Shown piece by piece: positions 9,073-18,197 of a stretch of DNA of 64,000 nt. Positions within the stretch are counted from its first letter, which is position 1. Each line of letters begins with the position of its first letter. The DNA is from Pseudomonadota bacterium (GTDB taxonomy: Bacteria > Pseudomonadota > Alphaproteobacteria > Rhodospirillales > Magnetospirillaceae): assembly GCA_021793155.1 (NCBI GenBank), contig JAJYTF010000007.1, forward strand, positions 102,575 to 166,574. Reading direction: 5' to 3'. Made by a program: the position numbers and the translations under genes. Under the pieces are notes generated by a model, which was given only the letters and a program-made list of their open reading frames with translations, was not told where the DNA came from and did no database searches.

Positions 9073-10368
9073 ATGGCCGCGGTCCAGAATCGCCGCGCCA
9101 AGGTCATGACCGTGCTGCGCGTGGCCGGCGGCAATTTCCTGGAAATGTACGATTTCATGGTGTTCGGCTATTACGCCTCGGGCATCGCGCGGACTTATTT
9201 TCCGAGCGAAAGTGAATTCGCCTCGTTGATGCTGTCGCTGATGACCTTTGGGGCGGGGTTTCTGATGCGCCCTCTGGGCGCCATCCTCCTCGGGGCCTAT
9301 GTCGACCACCATGGCCGACGCCGCGGCCTGCTATTGACCCTGGGATTGATGTCGGTGGGCACCCTCGGCATCGCGGTCACGCCGGGATATGCCAGCATCG
9401 GCCTTGCCGCCCCTGTGCTGGTGGTGGCCGGACGGCTGCTGCAGGGATTCTCGGCCGGCGTCGAACTGGGGGGTGTATCAGTCTATCTGGCGGAAATTGC
9501 CACATCGGGCCGCAGGGGGTTTTACGTCTCGTGGCAATCCGCGAGCCAGCAGGTGGCCGTCGTATTCGCTGCTTTCCTGGGCGTCACGCTGGCATCAGCG
9601 TTGCCGCCCGAGCAGATGGCCGACTGGGGTTGGCGGATCCCGATCCTGGCCGGCTGCCTGATCATTCCGGTTGTGTTCATGCTGCGCCGGGCATTGGCGG
9701 AGACCCAAGAATTCCTGGCCCGCCGCCAACACCCGACGGCCCGCGAGGTCTTGCGCTCGGTCGCGGTGAACTGGCGACTGGTGGCAATCGGCCTGTTGAT
9801 GGTGACCATGACCACGGTGTCGTTCTATATGATCACCGCGTTCACCCCCACTTTCGGCAAGTCGGCGCTGAACCTGGCCGCCACCGACAATCTGCTCGTC
9901 ACCCTCTGTGTCGGCCTGTCCAACCTGTTCTGGCTGCCGGTCATGGGCACCCTGGCCGACAGGCTGGGGCGTCGACCGCCGCTTGTCTTCTTCGCCGGGC
10001 TGGCGCTGCTCACCGCCTATCCGGCCATGGCCTGGCTGGCCGGCCAACCTTCGTTTCCACGCCTGCTCGCGGTCGAGCTGTGGCTGTCGTTCCTCTATGC
10101 CGGCTACAATGGAGCAATGGTCGTCTGCCTGATCGAGATCATGCCTCCGCAAGTACGCACCGCCGGCTTCTCCATGGCCTACAGCCTGGCAACAGCCATA
10201 TTCGGCGGCTTCACGCCGGCCATCTGCAGCTATTTGATCCACCGCACCGGCAACCCGGCGATGCCGGGACTATGGCTGTCCTTCGCCGCCCTGTGTGGCC
10301 TTGCCGCCGCTTTCGCCCTAGGTCGCCGGCCGGAAGCGAAACCGATCGCGGCCGAATTCCCCGGCTGA
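9073..10368 (+). CDS. MFS transporter, citrate/tricarballylate (metabolite:H+ symporter) type
   Basis: A 431-residue, twelve-helix major facilitator of the metabolite:H+ symporter group. NFLEMYDFMVFGYYASGI at the first helix and LMRPLGAILLGAYVDHHGRRRG (the loop 2-3 signature) resemble CitA/TcuC citrate and tricarballylate carriers. RLLQGFSAGVELGGVSVYLAE is the helix 4-5 signature of the same group. The start is ATG 9073, with GGGGGAGGAG just upstream; the frame is open to 9034. Citrate as substrate is a family-based guess. The gene is followed 23 bases later by the convergent VOC gene. Confidence 0.85.
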   Translation: MAAVQNRRAKVMTVLRVAGGNFLEMYDFMVFGYYASGIARTYFPSESEFASLMLSLMTFGAGFLMRPLGAILLGAYVDHHGRRRGLLLTLGLMSVGTLGIAVTPGYASIGLAAPVLVVAGRLLQGFSAGVELGGVSVYLAEIATSGRRGFYVSWQSASQQVAVVFAAFLGVTLASALPPEQMADWGWRIPILAGCLIIPVVFMLRRALAETQEFLARRQHPTAREVLRSVAVNWRLVAIGLLMVTMTTVSFYMITAFTPTFGKSALNLAATDNLLVTLCVGLSNLFWLPVMGTLADRLGRRPPLVFFAGLALLTAYPAMAWLAGQPSFPRLLAVELWLSFLYAGYNGAMVVCLIEIMPPQVRTAGFSMAYSLATAIFGGFTPAICSYLIHRTGNPAMPGLWLSFAALCGLAAAFALGRRPEAKPIAAEFPG

Positions 10369-10391
10369 CCGGGCAGGTGGTGAAAACCGCC

Positions 10392-10865
10392 TCAGCCGCA
10401 GAAACTGGGCTCCGCCTCGGCGTATTGCGACAGTTCAACGATGGCACCGTCCGGATCGCGCAGATAAGCCATCCGTTTTCCCCCACGCACGATATCGGCG
10501 GGAACCTCGATAACCTCGGCGCCAATGCCAAGCAGTTCACGCGCAGCTTCAAGGATGGGGTCGATCGCCTTGACCCGAATGGCGAAATGCCTCAGCCCCG
10601 GCGTAGCTGGCACCGTGTTGGCGTCCAATGGCCGATCGTCGCGCCCCAGATATTGCAGCAATTCGACCCGGCAACCACCGCCGGCGCTTTGCAGGATCAC
10701 GCAGCGGGCGCGAGCTTCCGGCAAGCCGGTGAGGCGCTGGAACCATGCGCCTTCCAGGACCCGGTCCATCAATGGCTGCAAGCCCAGGCAATCGCTATAG
10801 AATGTGAGCGAGCGCCGCATATCGAGGACTACGACGTTGACGTGGTCGAGGTGAAGGTCGGTCAT
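10392..10865 (-). CDS. VOC (glyoxalase/bleomycin-resistance superfamily) protein
   Basis: A 157-residue protein with two beta-alpha-beta-beta-beta modules of the vicinal-oxygen-chelate fold. HLDHVNVVVLDMRRSLTFYSDCLGL opens the first module and GLRHFAIRVKAIDPI opens the second; the last strand is AYLRDPDGAIVELSQY, with Glu as the probable last metal ligand. His in HLDHV, Glu in CRVELLQY, His in LRHFAI and this Glu are the likely metal ligands. The frame is open to 10952. ATG 10865 (MTDLHLDHV) is chosen because it starts just before the fold; ATG 10895 is possible. Substrate unknown. Confidence 0.8.
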   Translation of the reverse strand: MTDLHLDHVNVVVLDMRRSLTFYSDCLGLQPLMDRVLEGAWFQRLTGLPEARARCVILQSAGGGCRVELLQYLGRDDRPLDANTVPATPGLRHFAIRVKAIDPILEAARELLGIGAEVIEVPADIVRGGKRMAYLRDPDGAIVELSQYAEAEPSFCG

Positions 10866-11052
10866 CTGAGGCTCGGAACTAACGGGTAGGGGCATCGGGT
10901 TCGAAGAACTGGGGCGGCCACCATAGCCCAAGGGCCACACGGCCCTCAACAAGGCTGCCTGGGCAACACGCGATTGGCACGCGACACGCCCCCTACGTCA
11001 TCTACCCCGGATGGTCAATGTTGCCGGGGTCCATGCCACCTATCATTGCAGA

Positions 11053-12101
11053 ATGACGCCGCTACGGAAATTCGTTGCTCCCGAGTTCGTCTTCGGCCGC
11101 GGGGCCCGTCAGCTTGCGGGCCGCTATGCCGCCAATTTCGGCGGGTATCGTGTTCTGCTGGTCAGCGACCCGGGGGCTCTGTCCCAGCAGAACCCGCTTC
11201 TCGATTCGGTCGTCGGATTCGGACCAGCGTCGATGCGCAAGAGCTATTACCCCGAACTCCGCCGCCGTCTCCAGGAACTTGAGCATTTCCGCACCCGGTT
11301 CGACGCCGGGAACGATCTCATCCTGCTCGCCGAGTTGCCCGCCGGAACCCTCATCGACGCCACCCTCCCGGCGTGCCAATGCCTTGGCTGGCCGCGGGAG
11401 GAGTTGCTGGGCCGCCCGATGGCGGAAGTTCTCGACGGCGGCGACCTCGACGCGCTCGCGGCGGGGGAGGCGGAACGGGCCCCGACCCAGCTCGAAATGT
11501 ATTTCCGCCGCCGCGACGGCAGCCGCTTTCCGGTGGAGTTGACCTGCCGCGTCGCGCCCGCGATGCCCCCCGGCCGGCCGCGATGGTTCCCGCCGCGCAA
11601 CGTTCGTTTCTCATCGTGGCGCGCGACATCACCGACCGACACTGCTTCCAATGCGCCCTGCACGCCGCCAAGGAACAGGCGGAAAAAGCCAACCTGGCCA
11701 AGACCAGATTCCTGGCCGCAGCCAGCCACGACCTGCGCCAGCCGGCCCAGTCGCTGACCCTCTTGACCACGCTGCTGAGCAGCAAGCTGGCCGGGCATCC
11801 GGCGGCTCCGATCATCGAGCATCTCCAGACTTCGGTGGATGCGCTGCGGCTTCTACTCGACGGCATCCTCGATGTATCCCGGCTCGATGCCGGCCTGGTG
11901 GTCGCCGCCCCGCGAAATTTCGCCATCGCCGCTCTGCTCGGCCATCAGGTACGGGTGAGGTCCCGGGTGGGGCGGGGATCGTGCTTCTCGATTTCGATCC
12001 CCCTTGCCGAAAACGGCGGCGGCGCCCCTTGCCGTACCCGCGGCCCGCCGCCCGGTACCAGCCGCAAAGCCCGGAGCGCCGGTTCTGCCCAGGCGAATTA
12101 A
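11053..12101 (+). pseudogene. Decayed fusion of an iron alcohol dehydrogenase N terminus and a PAS sensor kinase (ErcA/ErcS-like)
   Basis: Two broken genes run together. Bases 11053 to about 11175 encode an iron-containing alcohol dehydrogenase start (TPLRKFVAPEFVFGRGARQL through YRVLLVSDPG), as in ErcA. The dehydrogenase then stops abruptly and kinase sequence follows in the same frame: SMRKSYYPELRRRLQELEHF and a PAS core ending REELLGRPMAEVL. Around 11560-11605 the frame shifts by one; the other frame then continues with FLIVARDITDR and the H-box FLAAASHDLRQPAQS. At about 11940 the kinase jumps from FAIAALL straight to GHQVRVRSRVGRGSCFSISIP, losing nearly the whole ATPase domain. Neither enzyme can be functional. 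ErcA and ErcS regulate ethanol oxidation in pseudomonads. Confidence 0.82.
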
Positions 12102-12249
12102 CCGCTTGTTTGAGCGCAGGACGCAACCCACGTCCAACGTCGAGTACCTTTTGCCCGGGTCGGCCGGCGGAAGGTCGTGCCCAACCGCTGAATCTCACCG
12201 CCAGCGTCCAGCACATCCCCTTGTGCCCGGATGACTAAGGAGGGATCCG

Positions 12250-13128
12250 ATGAGTGATGCCGTTCCATTTGCGGCCGCGCCAAGGCGGGAAGGGAGCGAT
12301 CAAGCCGGACCGGTCCGACTCGGCAGCGCCGAGCACTTGGCGTTGTTCAGCCGCATGCTGCTCGACACCTTCAATCCCTATGACCCGGAAGCGATCCGGT
12401 GGCCCCAACTCGAAGAGGCGGCACAGACCCGCCTGCGCACCCTGCCGATCTGGGACATCGCGGTGGATACCGAGGAAAAGGCCAGTCGACGGGTCAAGGC
12501 CTATGCCGAGACCATCGCCGATCCGCTGCTCCGTCAAGCAACGGAACTCAACGCCTTCGAGGAAGGGCGGCATAAGGCCGTTCTGGCCAGGCTTGTCCGG
12601 GCCTACGGCATAGAGATCGCTCAGCCGGCGCGCTGTCCCCCGCCGCGCGACGCAGAATGGGCGTTCATGGTTACCGGCTACAGCGAATGCATCGACAGCT
12701 TCTTCGCCTTCGGTTTGTTCGAACTCGCGAAACGATCCGGCTATTTTCCGGTCGCACTGGTCGACACCTTCGAGCCGGTAATCCAGGAGGAGGGCCGCCA
12801 CATCACCTTCTTCGTCAACTGGGTTGCCTGGCACCAGCGCAACCTTCCCTGGTGGCGTCGGCCGCTGTTCCGGGTCAAAATCCTGGCCGTATGGGTCTTC
12901 CTGCTATGGGAACGCATGGCCATCGCCCGCGAAATGGGCGGCCCGCCGTCGGACAACAATTTTACCCTGACCGGCAGCAAGTCGGTCGGCGCCGAGGTGA
13001 CTCCGGGCGCGCTTCTGGATGTCTGCCTGGCAGAGAACGAGCGGCGGCTCGGCCTATACGATCGCCGGCTGGTCCGGCCGCGTTTCGTGCCGGGAATGGT
13101 CCGCCTGCTCCGGCGTTTTCTGGCGTGA
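12250..13128 (+). CDS. Ferritin-like di-iron protein, neighbour of hpnL
   Basis: A 292-residue protein with a four-helix ferritin-like core. Two ExxH motifs, E105-G-R-H108 and E181-G-R-H184, with further carboxylates Glu75/76, Glu146 and Glu175, give the pattern of a carboxylate-bridged di-iron site. A hydrophobic stretch (KILAVWVFLLWERMAIA, about residues 209-225) could be a membrane anchor. Start ATG 12250 has AAGGAGGG upstream, a very strong ribosome-binding site. It lies six bases before hpnL and is surely co-transcribed, which suggests a role in lipid or hopanoid chemistry, for example an oxygenase or desaturase-type step. That role is inference; no enzyme activity can be assigned. Confidence 0.72.
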   Translation: MSDAVPFAAAPRREGSDQAGPVRLGSAEHLALFSRMLLDTFNPYDPEAIRWPQLEEAAQTRLRTLPIWDIAVDTEEKASRRVKAYAETIADPLLRQATELNAFEEGRHKAVLARLVRAYGIEIAQPARCPPPRDAEWAFMVTGYSECIDSFFAFGLFELAKRSGYFPVALVDTFEPVIQEEGRHITFFVNWVAWHQRNLPWWRRPLFRVKILAVWVFLLWERMAIAREMGGPPSDNNFTLTGSKSVGAEVTPGALLDVCLAENERRLGLYDRRLVRPRFVPGMVRLLRRFLA

Positions 13129-13134
13129 CCGGCA

Positions 13135-14154
13135 ATGCGACGCTTCACCATCCTGGCTGGCATCGGCGGACTGCTGGCGGGCACGGTGGTCATCGCCTAT
13201 TTCGGCTTCGGCCAGGTCACGCGAGCACTGCTGGCCATCGGTTGGGGTGGTTTCGCCGCCATCCTCGTCTATCGCCTGGCGGCAACCTCGCTCCTCGGTT
13301 TTTGCTGGTCGCTGTTAGCCAGGCCGCCGGTGCGGCGTGCCGCCTTCGTCTGGGGCCGCCTGATCCGCGACTCGGCGGCCGAAGTCTTGCCGCTGTCGCA
13401 GGTCGGCGGGTTCGTCATGGGCGCCAGGGCGGCCACGCTGATGGGTGTTTCCGGAACCGTCGCCATCGCCTCGACCGTCGTCGACGTCACGCTCGAGGCC
13501 CTTGGCCAGATGGGCTACACGGCCCTCGGCCTGAGCATCATGGCCGCAAGGCAGCCGACCAATCGCTTCATCGCCTGGACGATTTTCGGCCTTTGCCTGG
13601 CGGTGTTGGCGCTTGTCGCCTTCGCCGCCATGCAGCGGCATGGTTTCGGCCGGTTGGGGCGCCTGCTGGCGCTGATCGCCAGCCACTGCTTCAGCGACGC
13701 GGTCGGCCGCCTGGCCCCGGTCGGTGAGGCGTTGCGCGACATCTGGAACCGCAGCGGCGCCTTGTGGCTGGCCGGGTTGCTGCATTTCGGCGCGTGGATC
13801 GTCAGCGGCGTCGAGGCTTGGCTCGCCTTGCATTTCATGGGGCTTGGAATCGGCTTGGCCTCCGTGCTTGCCATTGAGAGCCTGCTGCATGCCATCCGCA
13901 GCGTCGCTTTTGCCGTGCCCAATGCCCTGGGTGTCCAGGAAGGCGCCTACATTCTGATCGGCGGCATGTTCGGCCTGCCGCCCGAGGCGGCTCTCGCCCT
14001 GTCGCTACTGAAACGGTCCCGCGACCTGGTCATCGGCGCGCCGGCGCTGCTGAGCTGGCAGCTCGCGGAAAGCGGGCGTCTGCTGGCCGAACGTTCGGCC
14101 GCGCTCGACCCGGTGAAGGCCGGGTCGCCTCGGCGCGCAAAACCGTTTCTGTAA
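13135..14154 (+). CDS. hpnL: HpnL-type membrane protein (hopanoid-associated lysylphosphatidylglycerol synthase TM family)
   Basis: A 339-residue protein with about eight membrane helices. It belongs to the UPF0104/LPG-synthase TM superfamily, in the shorter HpnL branch often linked to hopanoid genes: the N-terminal [22 protein letters not shown], the central [18 protein letters not shown] and the C-terminal [21 protein letters not shown] are typical. It probably moves a lipid across the inner membrane. No squalene-hopene cyclase or other hpn gene is in the window, so the hopanoid link rests on family resemblance. It is paired with the ferritin-like gene. No SD is obvious in the six-base gap, consistent with coupling. 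Confidence 0.78.
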   Translation: MRRFTILAGIGGLLAGTVVIAYFGFGQVTRALLAIGWGGFAAILVYRLAATSLLGFCWSLLARPPVRRAAFVWGRLIRDSAAEVLPLSQVGGFVMGARAATLMGVSGTVAIASTVVDVTLEALGQMGYTALGLSIMAARQPTNRFIAWTIFGLCLAVLALVAFAAMQRHGFGRLGRLLALIASHCFSDAVGRLAPVGEALRDIWNRSGALWLAGLLHFGAWIVSGVEAWLALHFMGLGIGLASVLAIESLLHAIRSVAFAVPNALGVQEGAYILIGGMFGLPPEAALALSLLKRSRDLVIGAPALLSWQLAESGRLLAERSAALDPVKAGSPRRAKPFL

Positions 14155-14273
14155 TTGTCGCCCTGGTTATATATTCACAATTATCCTGTGGGATAGGTGG
14201 CGGCCGCGGGGGCACAGCCAAAGCCAGCGCTAATCACATCTGCTATGTATCCATAGCATTGGGGGCAACGATT

Positions 14274-15965
14274 ATGACGTGGCTTGCCAATATCAGCCTT
14301 TTGAAGAAAGTCATCCTCCCCGTCGGCGTCTTGCTTATATTGCTGGCGATCGTTACAGCCAACGCTTACACGGGGCTGCGGCATCTTGCCGCGGCAGGGA
14401 ACCACGTTGCGGAAGTCAGCGCCAGACGGCTGGAAGCCTCGCTGACGATGGCTGCAGCGGTCAACGACGCGGCGGTCAACGAGAGGAACGTCATCCTCGA
14501 ATACAGCCAGGACAAGTTGAAGGCCTATCTGACCGACTATAAGTCGGCCATTGCCGAGGCGATGCATGCCGCGGACCAGCTCCTCGCACTGTCCGACACG
14601 CCCGAGCAGAGGGCGTTCAACCAGGCCATCAAGGACAAGCTGCTCGCCTATGACCGGATCACCCAAAAGGTGCTGGAAGCCTCCGTCGGCCATGATCACG
14701 AAGCGGCATTCAACGCCTCCTCGACCGAAGGCCGCAACGCCCGCCTTGCGCTCAACGACCAGCTGACCCAGCGGGTCGAAAGCAGCCGGGGGGAAATGGA
14801 CGATGCGACGCAAGAGATCGCCGGCGAGTTGCGCCGCGTGGTCATCCTGCTGATTTCCATCACCGTCGCCGGCGGCATCGCCTCGGCGGGATTCCTCTGG
14901 TGGATGATGACCACCAATGTGGCACGGCCGTTCGCCGGGATCACCGGCGCAATGGAACGCCTGGCCAACGGCGATCTGGATGCGCCCGTCGAAGGCACCG
15001 CCCGCAAGGACGAGGTGGGCTCGCTGGCCCGATCCCTCCAGGTGTTCAAGGACAGCGCCATCGAACGGCGCCGCATGGAGGAGCGCGAACGGGCCGCGGT
15101 CGAGGCCCGTGACGTCCGACGGCAGAGAATCGACGAGGCGACGAAACGGTTCGACGCCCGTATCAGTGCCATGCTGGCCAAGATCAATACCGCCGTACAG
15201 CATCTGCATCAGGCGGCCGACGCCCTGTCCGCCAATGCCGAGGAAACCAAGCGGGAGAGCGCCGCCGTGGCGACTGCCAGCCACCAGGCCACCGCCAATG
15301 TCGAGACCGTGTCGTCGGCCGGAACGCAATTGACCTCCTCGATTCAGGAAATTTCCCGCCAGGTCGAGCAATCTTCGGCGACCGCACGCTCGGCGGCGGA
15401 GGAAGCGGAGGCGGCAAATCGCAAGATCGACGGCCTGGCCGCGGCGGCGCAGAAGATCGGTGAGGTGGTCAGCCTGATCAACGACATCGCCTCGCAGACC
15501 AATCTGCTGGCGCTGAACGCCACCATCGAAAGCGCCCGGGCCGGCGACGCGGGCAAAGGCTTCGCCGTGGTGGCGAACGAAGTGAAGCACCTGGCCGGAC
15601 AGACCGCTCGCGCCACCGACGAGATCGCGCAGCAGATCGCCAATGTGCAGGACGAGACACGGGCTGCCGTGGCCGCCATCGGCGGCATCAGTCACACCAT
15701 CGTCGGCATAAACGAACTGGCCACCACCATTGCCGGAGCAGTCGAAGAGCAGGGCGCCGCCACCGCCGAAATCGCCCGCAACGTCGAGCAGGCCTCGCAA
15801 GGCACCCGGACGGTCGCCACGAACATCGCCAACGTCGCCCGAGCCGCGGCGGAAACCGGCCGCATGGCCCAGGACGTGTTCGCCTCGGCGAACGACCTTC
15901 TGGCCGAAAGCAAGACCCTGGAAGGTGAGGTCGAGCAATTCCTGAAAGAGGTGCGGGAAGCCTGA
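14274..15965 (+). CDS. Methyl-accepting chemotaxis protein
   Basis: A 563-residue chemoreceptor with classical layout: first membrane helix at about residues 13-33, a periplasmic four-helix-bundle ligand domain (about 34-190, rich in Ala and charged residues as in TarH-type sensors), second helix at about 192-215, HAMP ([21 protein letters not shown]), then the signalling domain with [20 protein letters not shown] at the tip. No C-terminal pentapeptide or CZB domain is seen. The ATG at 14274, with GGGGG eight bases before it, is preferred to TTG 14259. It stands alone. The ligand is unknown. Confidence 0.93.
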   Translation: MTWLANISLLKKVILPVGVLLILLAIVTANAYTGLRHLAAAGNHVAEVSARRLEASLTMAAAVNDAAVNERNVILEYSQDKLKAYLTDYKSAIAEAMHAADQLLALSDTPEQRAFNQAIKDKLLAYDRITQKVLEASVGHDHEAAFNASSTEGRNARLALNDQLTQRVESSRGEMDDATQEIAGELRRVVILLISITVAGGIASAGFLWWMMTTNVARPFAGITGAMERLANGDLDAPVEGTARKDEVGSLARSLQVFKDSAIERRRMEERERAAVEARDVRRQRIDEATKRFDARISAMLAKINTAVQHLHQAADALSANAEETKRESAAVATASHQATANVETVSSAGTQLTSSIQEISRQVEQSSATARSAAEEAEAANRKIDGLAAAAQKIGEVVSLINDIASQTNLLALNATIESARAGDAGKGFAVVANEVKHLAGQTARATDEIAQQIANVQDETRAAVAAIGGISHTIVGINELATTIAGAVEEQGAATAEIARNVEQASQGTRTVATNIANVARAAAETGRMAQDVFASANDLLAESKTLEGEVEQFLKEVREA

Positions 15966-15970
15966 CGTAG

Positions 15971-15988
15971 CGCCCCTTCAGGGGGGCG
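15971..15988 (+). terminator. Short GC hairpin after the chemoreceptor gene
   Basis: CGCCCC pairs with GGGGCG across TTCAGG, five bases past the stop codon. There is no T run after it, so it may be a weak or Rho-assisted terminator or only a 3' end stabiliser. Confidence 0.35.
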
Positions 15989-16148
15989 TATGTGAGTTGG
16001 GGACCGGCCCGGCAGCCGCCCCGTCACGGATGAAAAACCCTTCGCTGCTTGCGATGACGGTATTTTCCTGCCCCCCGGCCGCAAAGGATAAATCCGGCAC
16101 CCGCATTGCATCCGAACAGAGCATCACGCTTTCCACGGAGAAGCCGGG

Positions 16149-16931
16149 TTGACTGGACTGAGCGTCGCCGACCTGCGGGGTTTGTGGTTCCGATCCCTCA
16201 TTTCCTGGCCGGACGGCCGTCGCGACGAAACCACCTTCGTCGCCTGGCTGCAGGGGCCGAACCTCTATGCCGATTTGCGCCAGCCGGCGGGGCGCCCCGA
16301 TTTCTCGGGAATTGAGTGCCTGCGCGATCTTGCCCCGCGCCACCTTGCCTGGCTGGCCCGGCAGGAGGGTTTCGCCGGCATCCTCGAACGCCGTAGCGAA
16401 CACTTCATCTGGCAGAGGATGATCGATTTCCAGCCTGCCGGCCCACTACCCGACGCCGCGCGGCTGCGCTTCGACGGCGGCATTCTGATCGAAGAAGGGC
16501 AGCATCTGCCTTATGTCGAGCACTGGCATCGCCGCCGGCGGTCGGCCGAGGACCGCCGCACCGCGCTACGCCTCGGCGCGCCGGACGATGGACGCGAGGC
16601 TATCCTGCTTCGCGATGGCGACTGGTTCCTGTTCGCCAGGGACCGCGCGCATTGCCTGCCGGATGGGCGATCTCTGGCCGAATGCCTTGCCGCAGCGGGC
16701 GACCTGCGGAAAGCGCAGGACATGGTGGACTGCGAGATCTCGCTGGGGCGGGTGGGCGAAGGGATCTGGACCATCAGCCGATCGACCCTGCCGTTCCGCG
16801 AGGGACGTTCGCTCGGTTTCGCGACCACCGGCAAAGGCGTAACGACAGCCGAACCGGATGCACGGGGAAGGCCAACCACACGCCGATGGAACGTTGTCTC
16901 GGCCGAAGGAATCTGGCCATCTCGCCTATGA
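16149..16931 (+). CDS. Conserved-looking protein of unknown function
   Basis: A 260-residue soluble protein that I do not recognise. It has no signal peptide or membrane segment, many Trp and Arg residues, and reads as alternating beta strands: LWFRSLISWPDG, TFVAWLQGPNLYADLRQPAG, HFIWQRMIDFQP and AILLRDGDWFLFARDR. Two similar halves (an ISWPDG...DLR block and a ILLRDGDWFLFARD block) hint at a duplicated beta-barrel, but this is only an impression. The start is the TTG at 16149 with GGAG upstream; no better start lies close by. Codon use matches the surroundings, so it is probably a real gene. The sigma-54 promoter region of the next operon follows it. Confidence 0.6.
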   Translation: MTGLSVADLRGLWFRSLISWPDGRRDETTFVAWLQGPNLYADLRQPAGRPDFSGIECLRDLAPRHLAWLARQEGFAGILERRSEHFIWQRMIDFQPAGPLPDAARLRFDGGILIEEGQHLPYVEHWHRRRRSAEDRRTALRLGAPDDGREAILLRDGDWFLFARDRAHCLPDGRSLAECLAAAGDLRKAQDMVDCEISLGRVGEGIWTISRSTLPFREGRSLGFATTGKGVTTAEPDARGRPTTRRWNVVSAEGIWPSRL

Positions 16932-17040
16932 TTTAGGCATCCACATTTGGTCGCCCATATTTTACTCACACGCCCACTAATTAAGCAGCAATTGAGGTCG
17001 ATCACGGCAATGGCACCAGGGGTTTCGCCACTCCCGGTTC

Positions 17041-17055
17041 TGGCATGGGGCTTGC
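17041..17055 (+). promoter_or_regulatory. Sigma-54 (-24/-12) promoter of the transporter/creatininase/glnT operon
   Basis: CTGGCATGGGGCTTGC matches the sigma-54 consensus YTGGCACG-N4-TTGC, with the invariant GG and GC separated by exactly ten bases. Transcription should begin about 12 bases further on, near 17067, leaving a leader of about 40 bases before the first gene at 17109. Sigma-54 promoters need an activator; NtrC would fit the nitrogen-related genes downstream, but no activator site was recognised in the AT-richer DNA at 16930-17035. Confidence 0.75.
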
Positions 17056-17108
17056 GTTAGCGTATTACGCATTCTGTTTTCAGTAATACTCTACGCAAGG
17101 AGTTTGCC

Positions 17109-18086
17109 ATGGGTAGGAAGGGAAAATTCGGCCGGATCCTCGGCGCTGTCGTCGGTCTTGCCTGCCTGGCGGCGCTTCCGGCGAAGGCCGCGCCGATCAA
17201 GATCGGATATAGCGATTGGCCGGGCTGGGTGGCCTGGCAGGTCGCCATCGACAAGGGCTGGCTGCAAAAGGCCGGCGTCGATGCGGATTTCGAGTGGTTC
17301 GATTATTCGGCGTCGATGGACGCATTCGGCGCCGGCAAGATCGACGGCGTGCTGGTGACCAACGGCGATGCCTTGGTGATGGGCGGCGGCGGCACCAAGA
17401 GCCTGATGATCATGCTGACCGACTATTCGGACGGCAACGACATGATCGTCGCCAAGCCGGGCATCAAGAGCTTGAAGGAGTTGAAGGGAAAGAAGATCGG
17501 CGTCGAGGTCGGCCTGGTCGAGCACCTGCTGCTGCTGGACGGTCTGCAGAAGGCCGGGCTTGGCGAGAAGGACGTCACACTGGTCAACACCAAGACCAAC
17601 GACACGCCACAGGTCCTGGCGTCCGGACAAGTGGACGCCATCGGCGCCTGGCAGCCCAATTCGGGGATGGCGATGAAATCCCTTCCGGGCGCCAAGCCGG
17701 TCTTCACCTCGGCCCAGGAACCCGGCTTGATCTACGACGTGCTGGTGGTCAATCCCGAATCACTGAAGGCCCACAAAGCCGAGTGGAAGAAGCTGATGGG
17801 CGTGTGGGACCAGGTGGTCCATTACATCGACGACCCCAAGACCCAGGACGACGCCGTCAGGATCATGGCCGCCCGCGTCGGCCTGACGCCCGAGGCCTAC
17901 AAGCCGTTGCTGAAGGGCACCCACCTGATCGACCTGACCGAGGGCAAGAAGGTCTTCCAGAAGGCCGGCGGTTTGCATTCGCTCTACGGTTCCTCGGAAA
18001 TTGCCAATGATTTCAATGTCAAGAATGAGGTCTACAAGGAAAAACAGGACATCGACAACTATATCGACGCCTCTCTGATGCAGTAG
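17109..18086 (+). CDS. ABC transporter substrate-binding protein, NMT1/SsuA type
   Basis: A 325-residue periplasmic binding protein. A Sec signal peptide covers about residues 1-28 (basic start, hydrophobic core, PAKAA cleavage site). The mature protein begins PIKIGYSDWPGWVAWQVA and has the NMT1/taurine/nitrate-binding fold, with DYSDGNDMIVAKPGIKSLKELKGKKIGVE as the hinge region. Members of this group bind small nitrogen or sulfur compounds. Its specificity cannot be read here. It is the first gene after the sigma-54 promoter and is followed by its permease and ATPase, a hydrolase and a glutamine synthetase, which points to an organic nitrogen compound. SD AAGGAG at 17097-17102. Confidence 0.88.
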   Translation: MGRKGKFGRILGAVVGLACLAALPAKAAPIKIGYSDWPGWVAWQVAIDKGWLQKAGVDADFEWFDYSASMDAFGAGKIDGVLVTNGDALVMGGGGTKSLMIMLTDYSDGNDMIVAKPGIKSLKELKGKKIGVEVGLVEHLLLLDGLQKAGLGEKDVTLVNTKTNDTPQVLASGQVDAIGAWQPNSGMAMKSLPGAKPVFTSAQEPGLIYDVLVVNPESLKAHKAEWKKLMGVWDQVVHYIDDPKTQDDAVRIMAARVGLTPEAYKPLLKGTHLIDLTEGKKVFQKAGGLHSLYGSSEIANDFNVKNEVYKEKQDIDNYIDASLMQ

Positions 18087-18090
18087 CACC

Positions 18091-18172
18091 CGTCATCCCG
18101 AGTGGCAAAGAGGGGTCTCCTTGTCCAAACGAGATCCCTCCGCCCTTCGGTCGCCAGGATGACAAGACCCCA
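18091..18172. repeat. REP-like palindrome between transporter genes
   Basis: An imperfect inverted repeat with outer ends GTCATCC and AGGATGACA and inner GGGGTCTCC/GAGATCCC arms, of the same type as the elements at 54835-54908 and 59424-59514. It separates the highly expressed binding-protein gene from the permease and could stabilise the upstream mRNA, as REP elements do elsewhere. Confidence 0.6.
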
Positions 18173-18197
18173 CGGCAGTGAATGAGAGGATTTCATC

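Noticed and set aside
14181-15938. 585-codon open frame on the minus strand, antisense to the chemoreceptor
   Set aside because: It is the shadow of the chemoreceptor gene in GC-rich DNA; its residues are rich in Gly/Arg/His without any domain.
16930-17108. Guanidine (ykkC) or other riboswitch before the transporter operon
   Set aside because: The leader after the sigma-54 start is only about 40 bases, and no conserved riboswitch core was seen.
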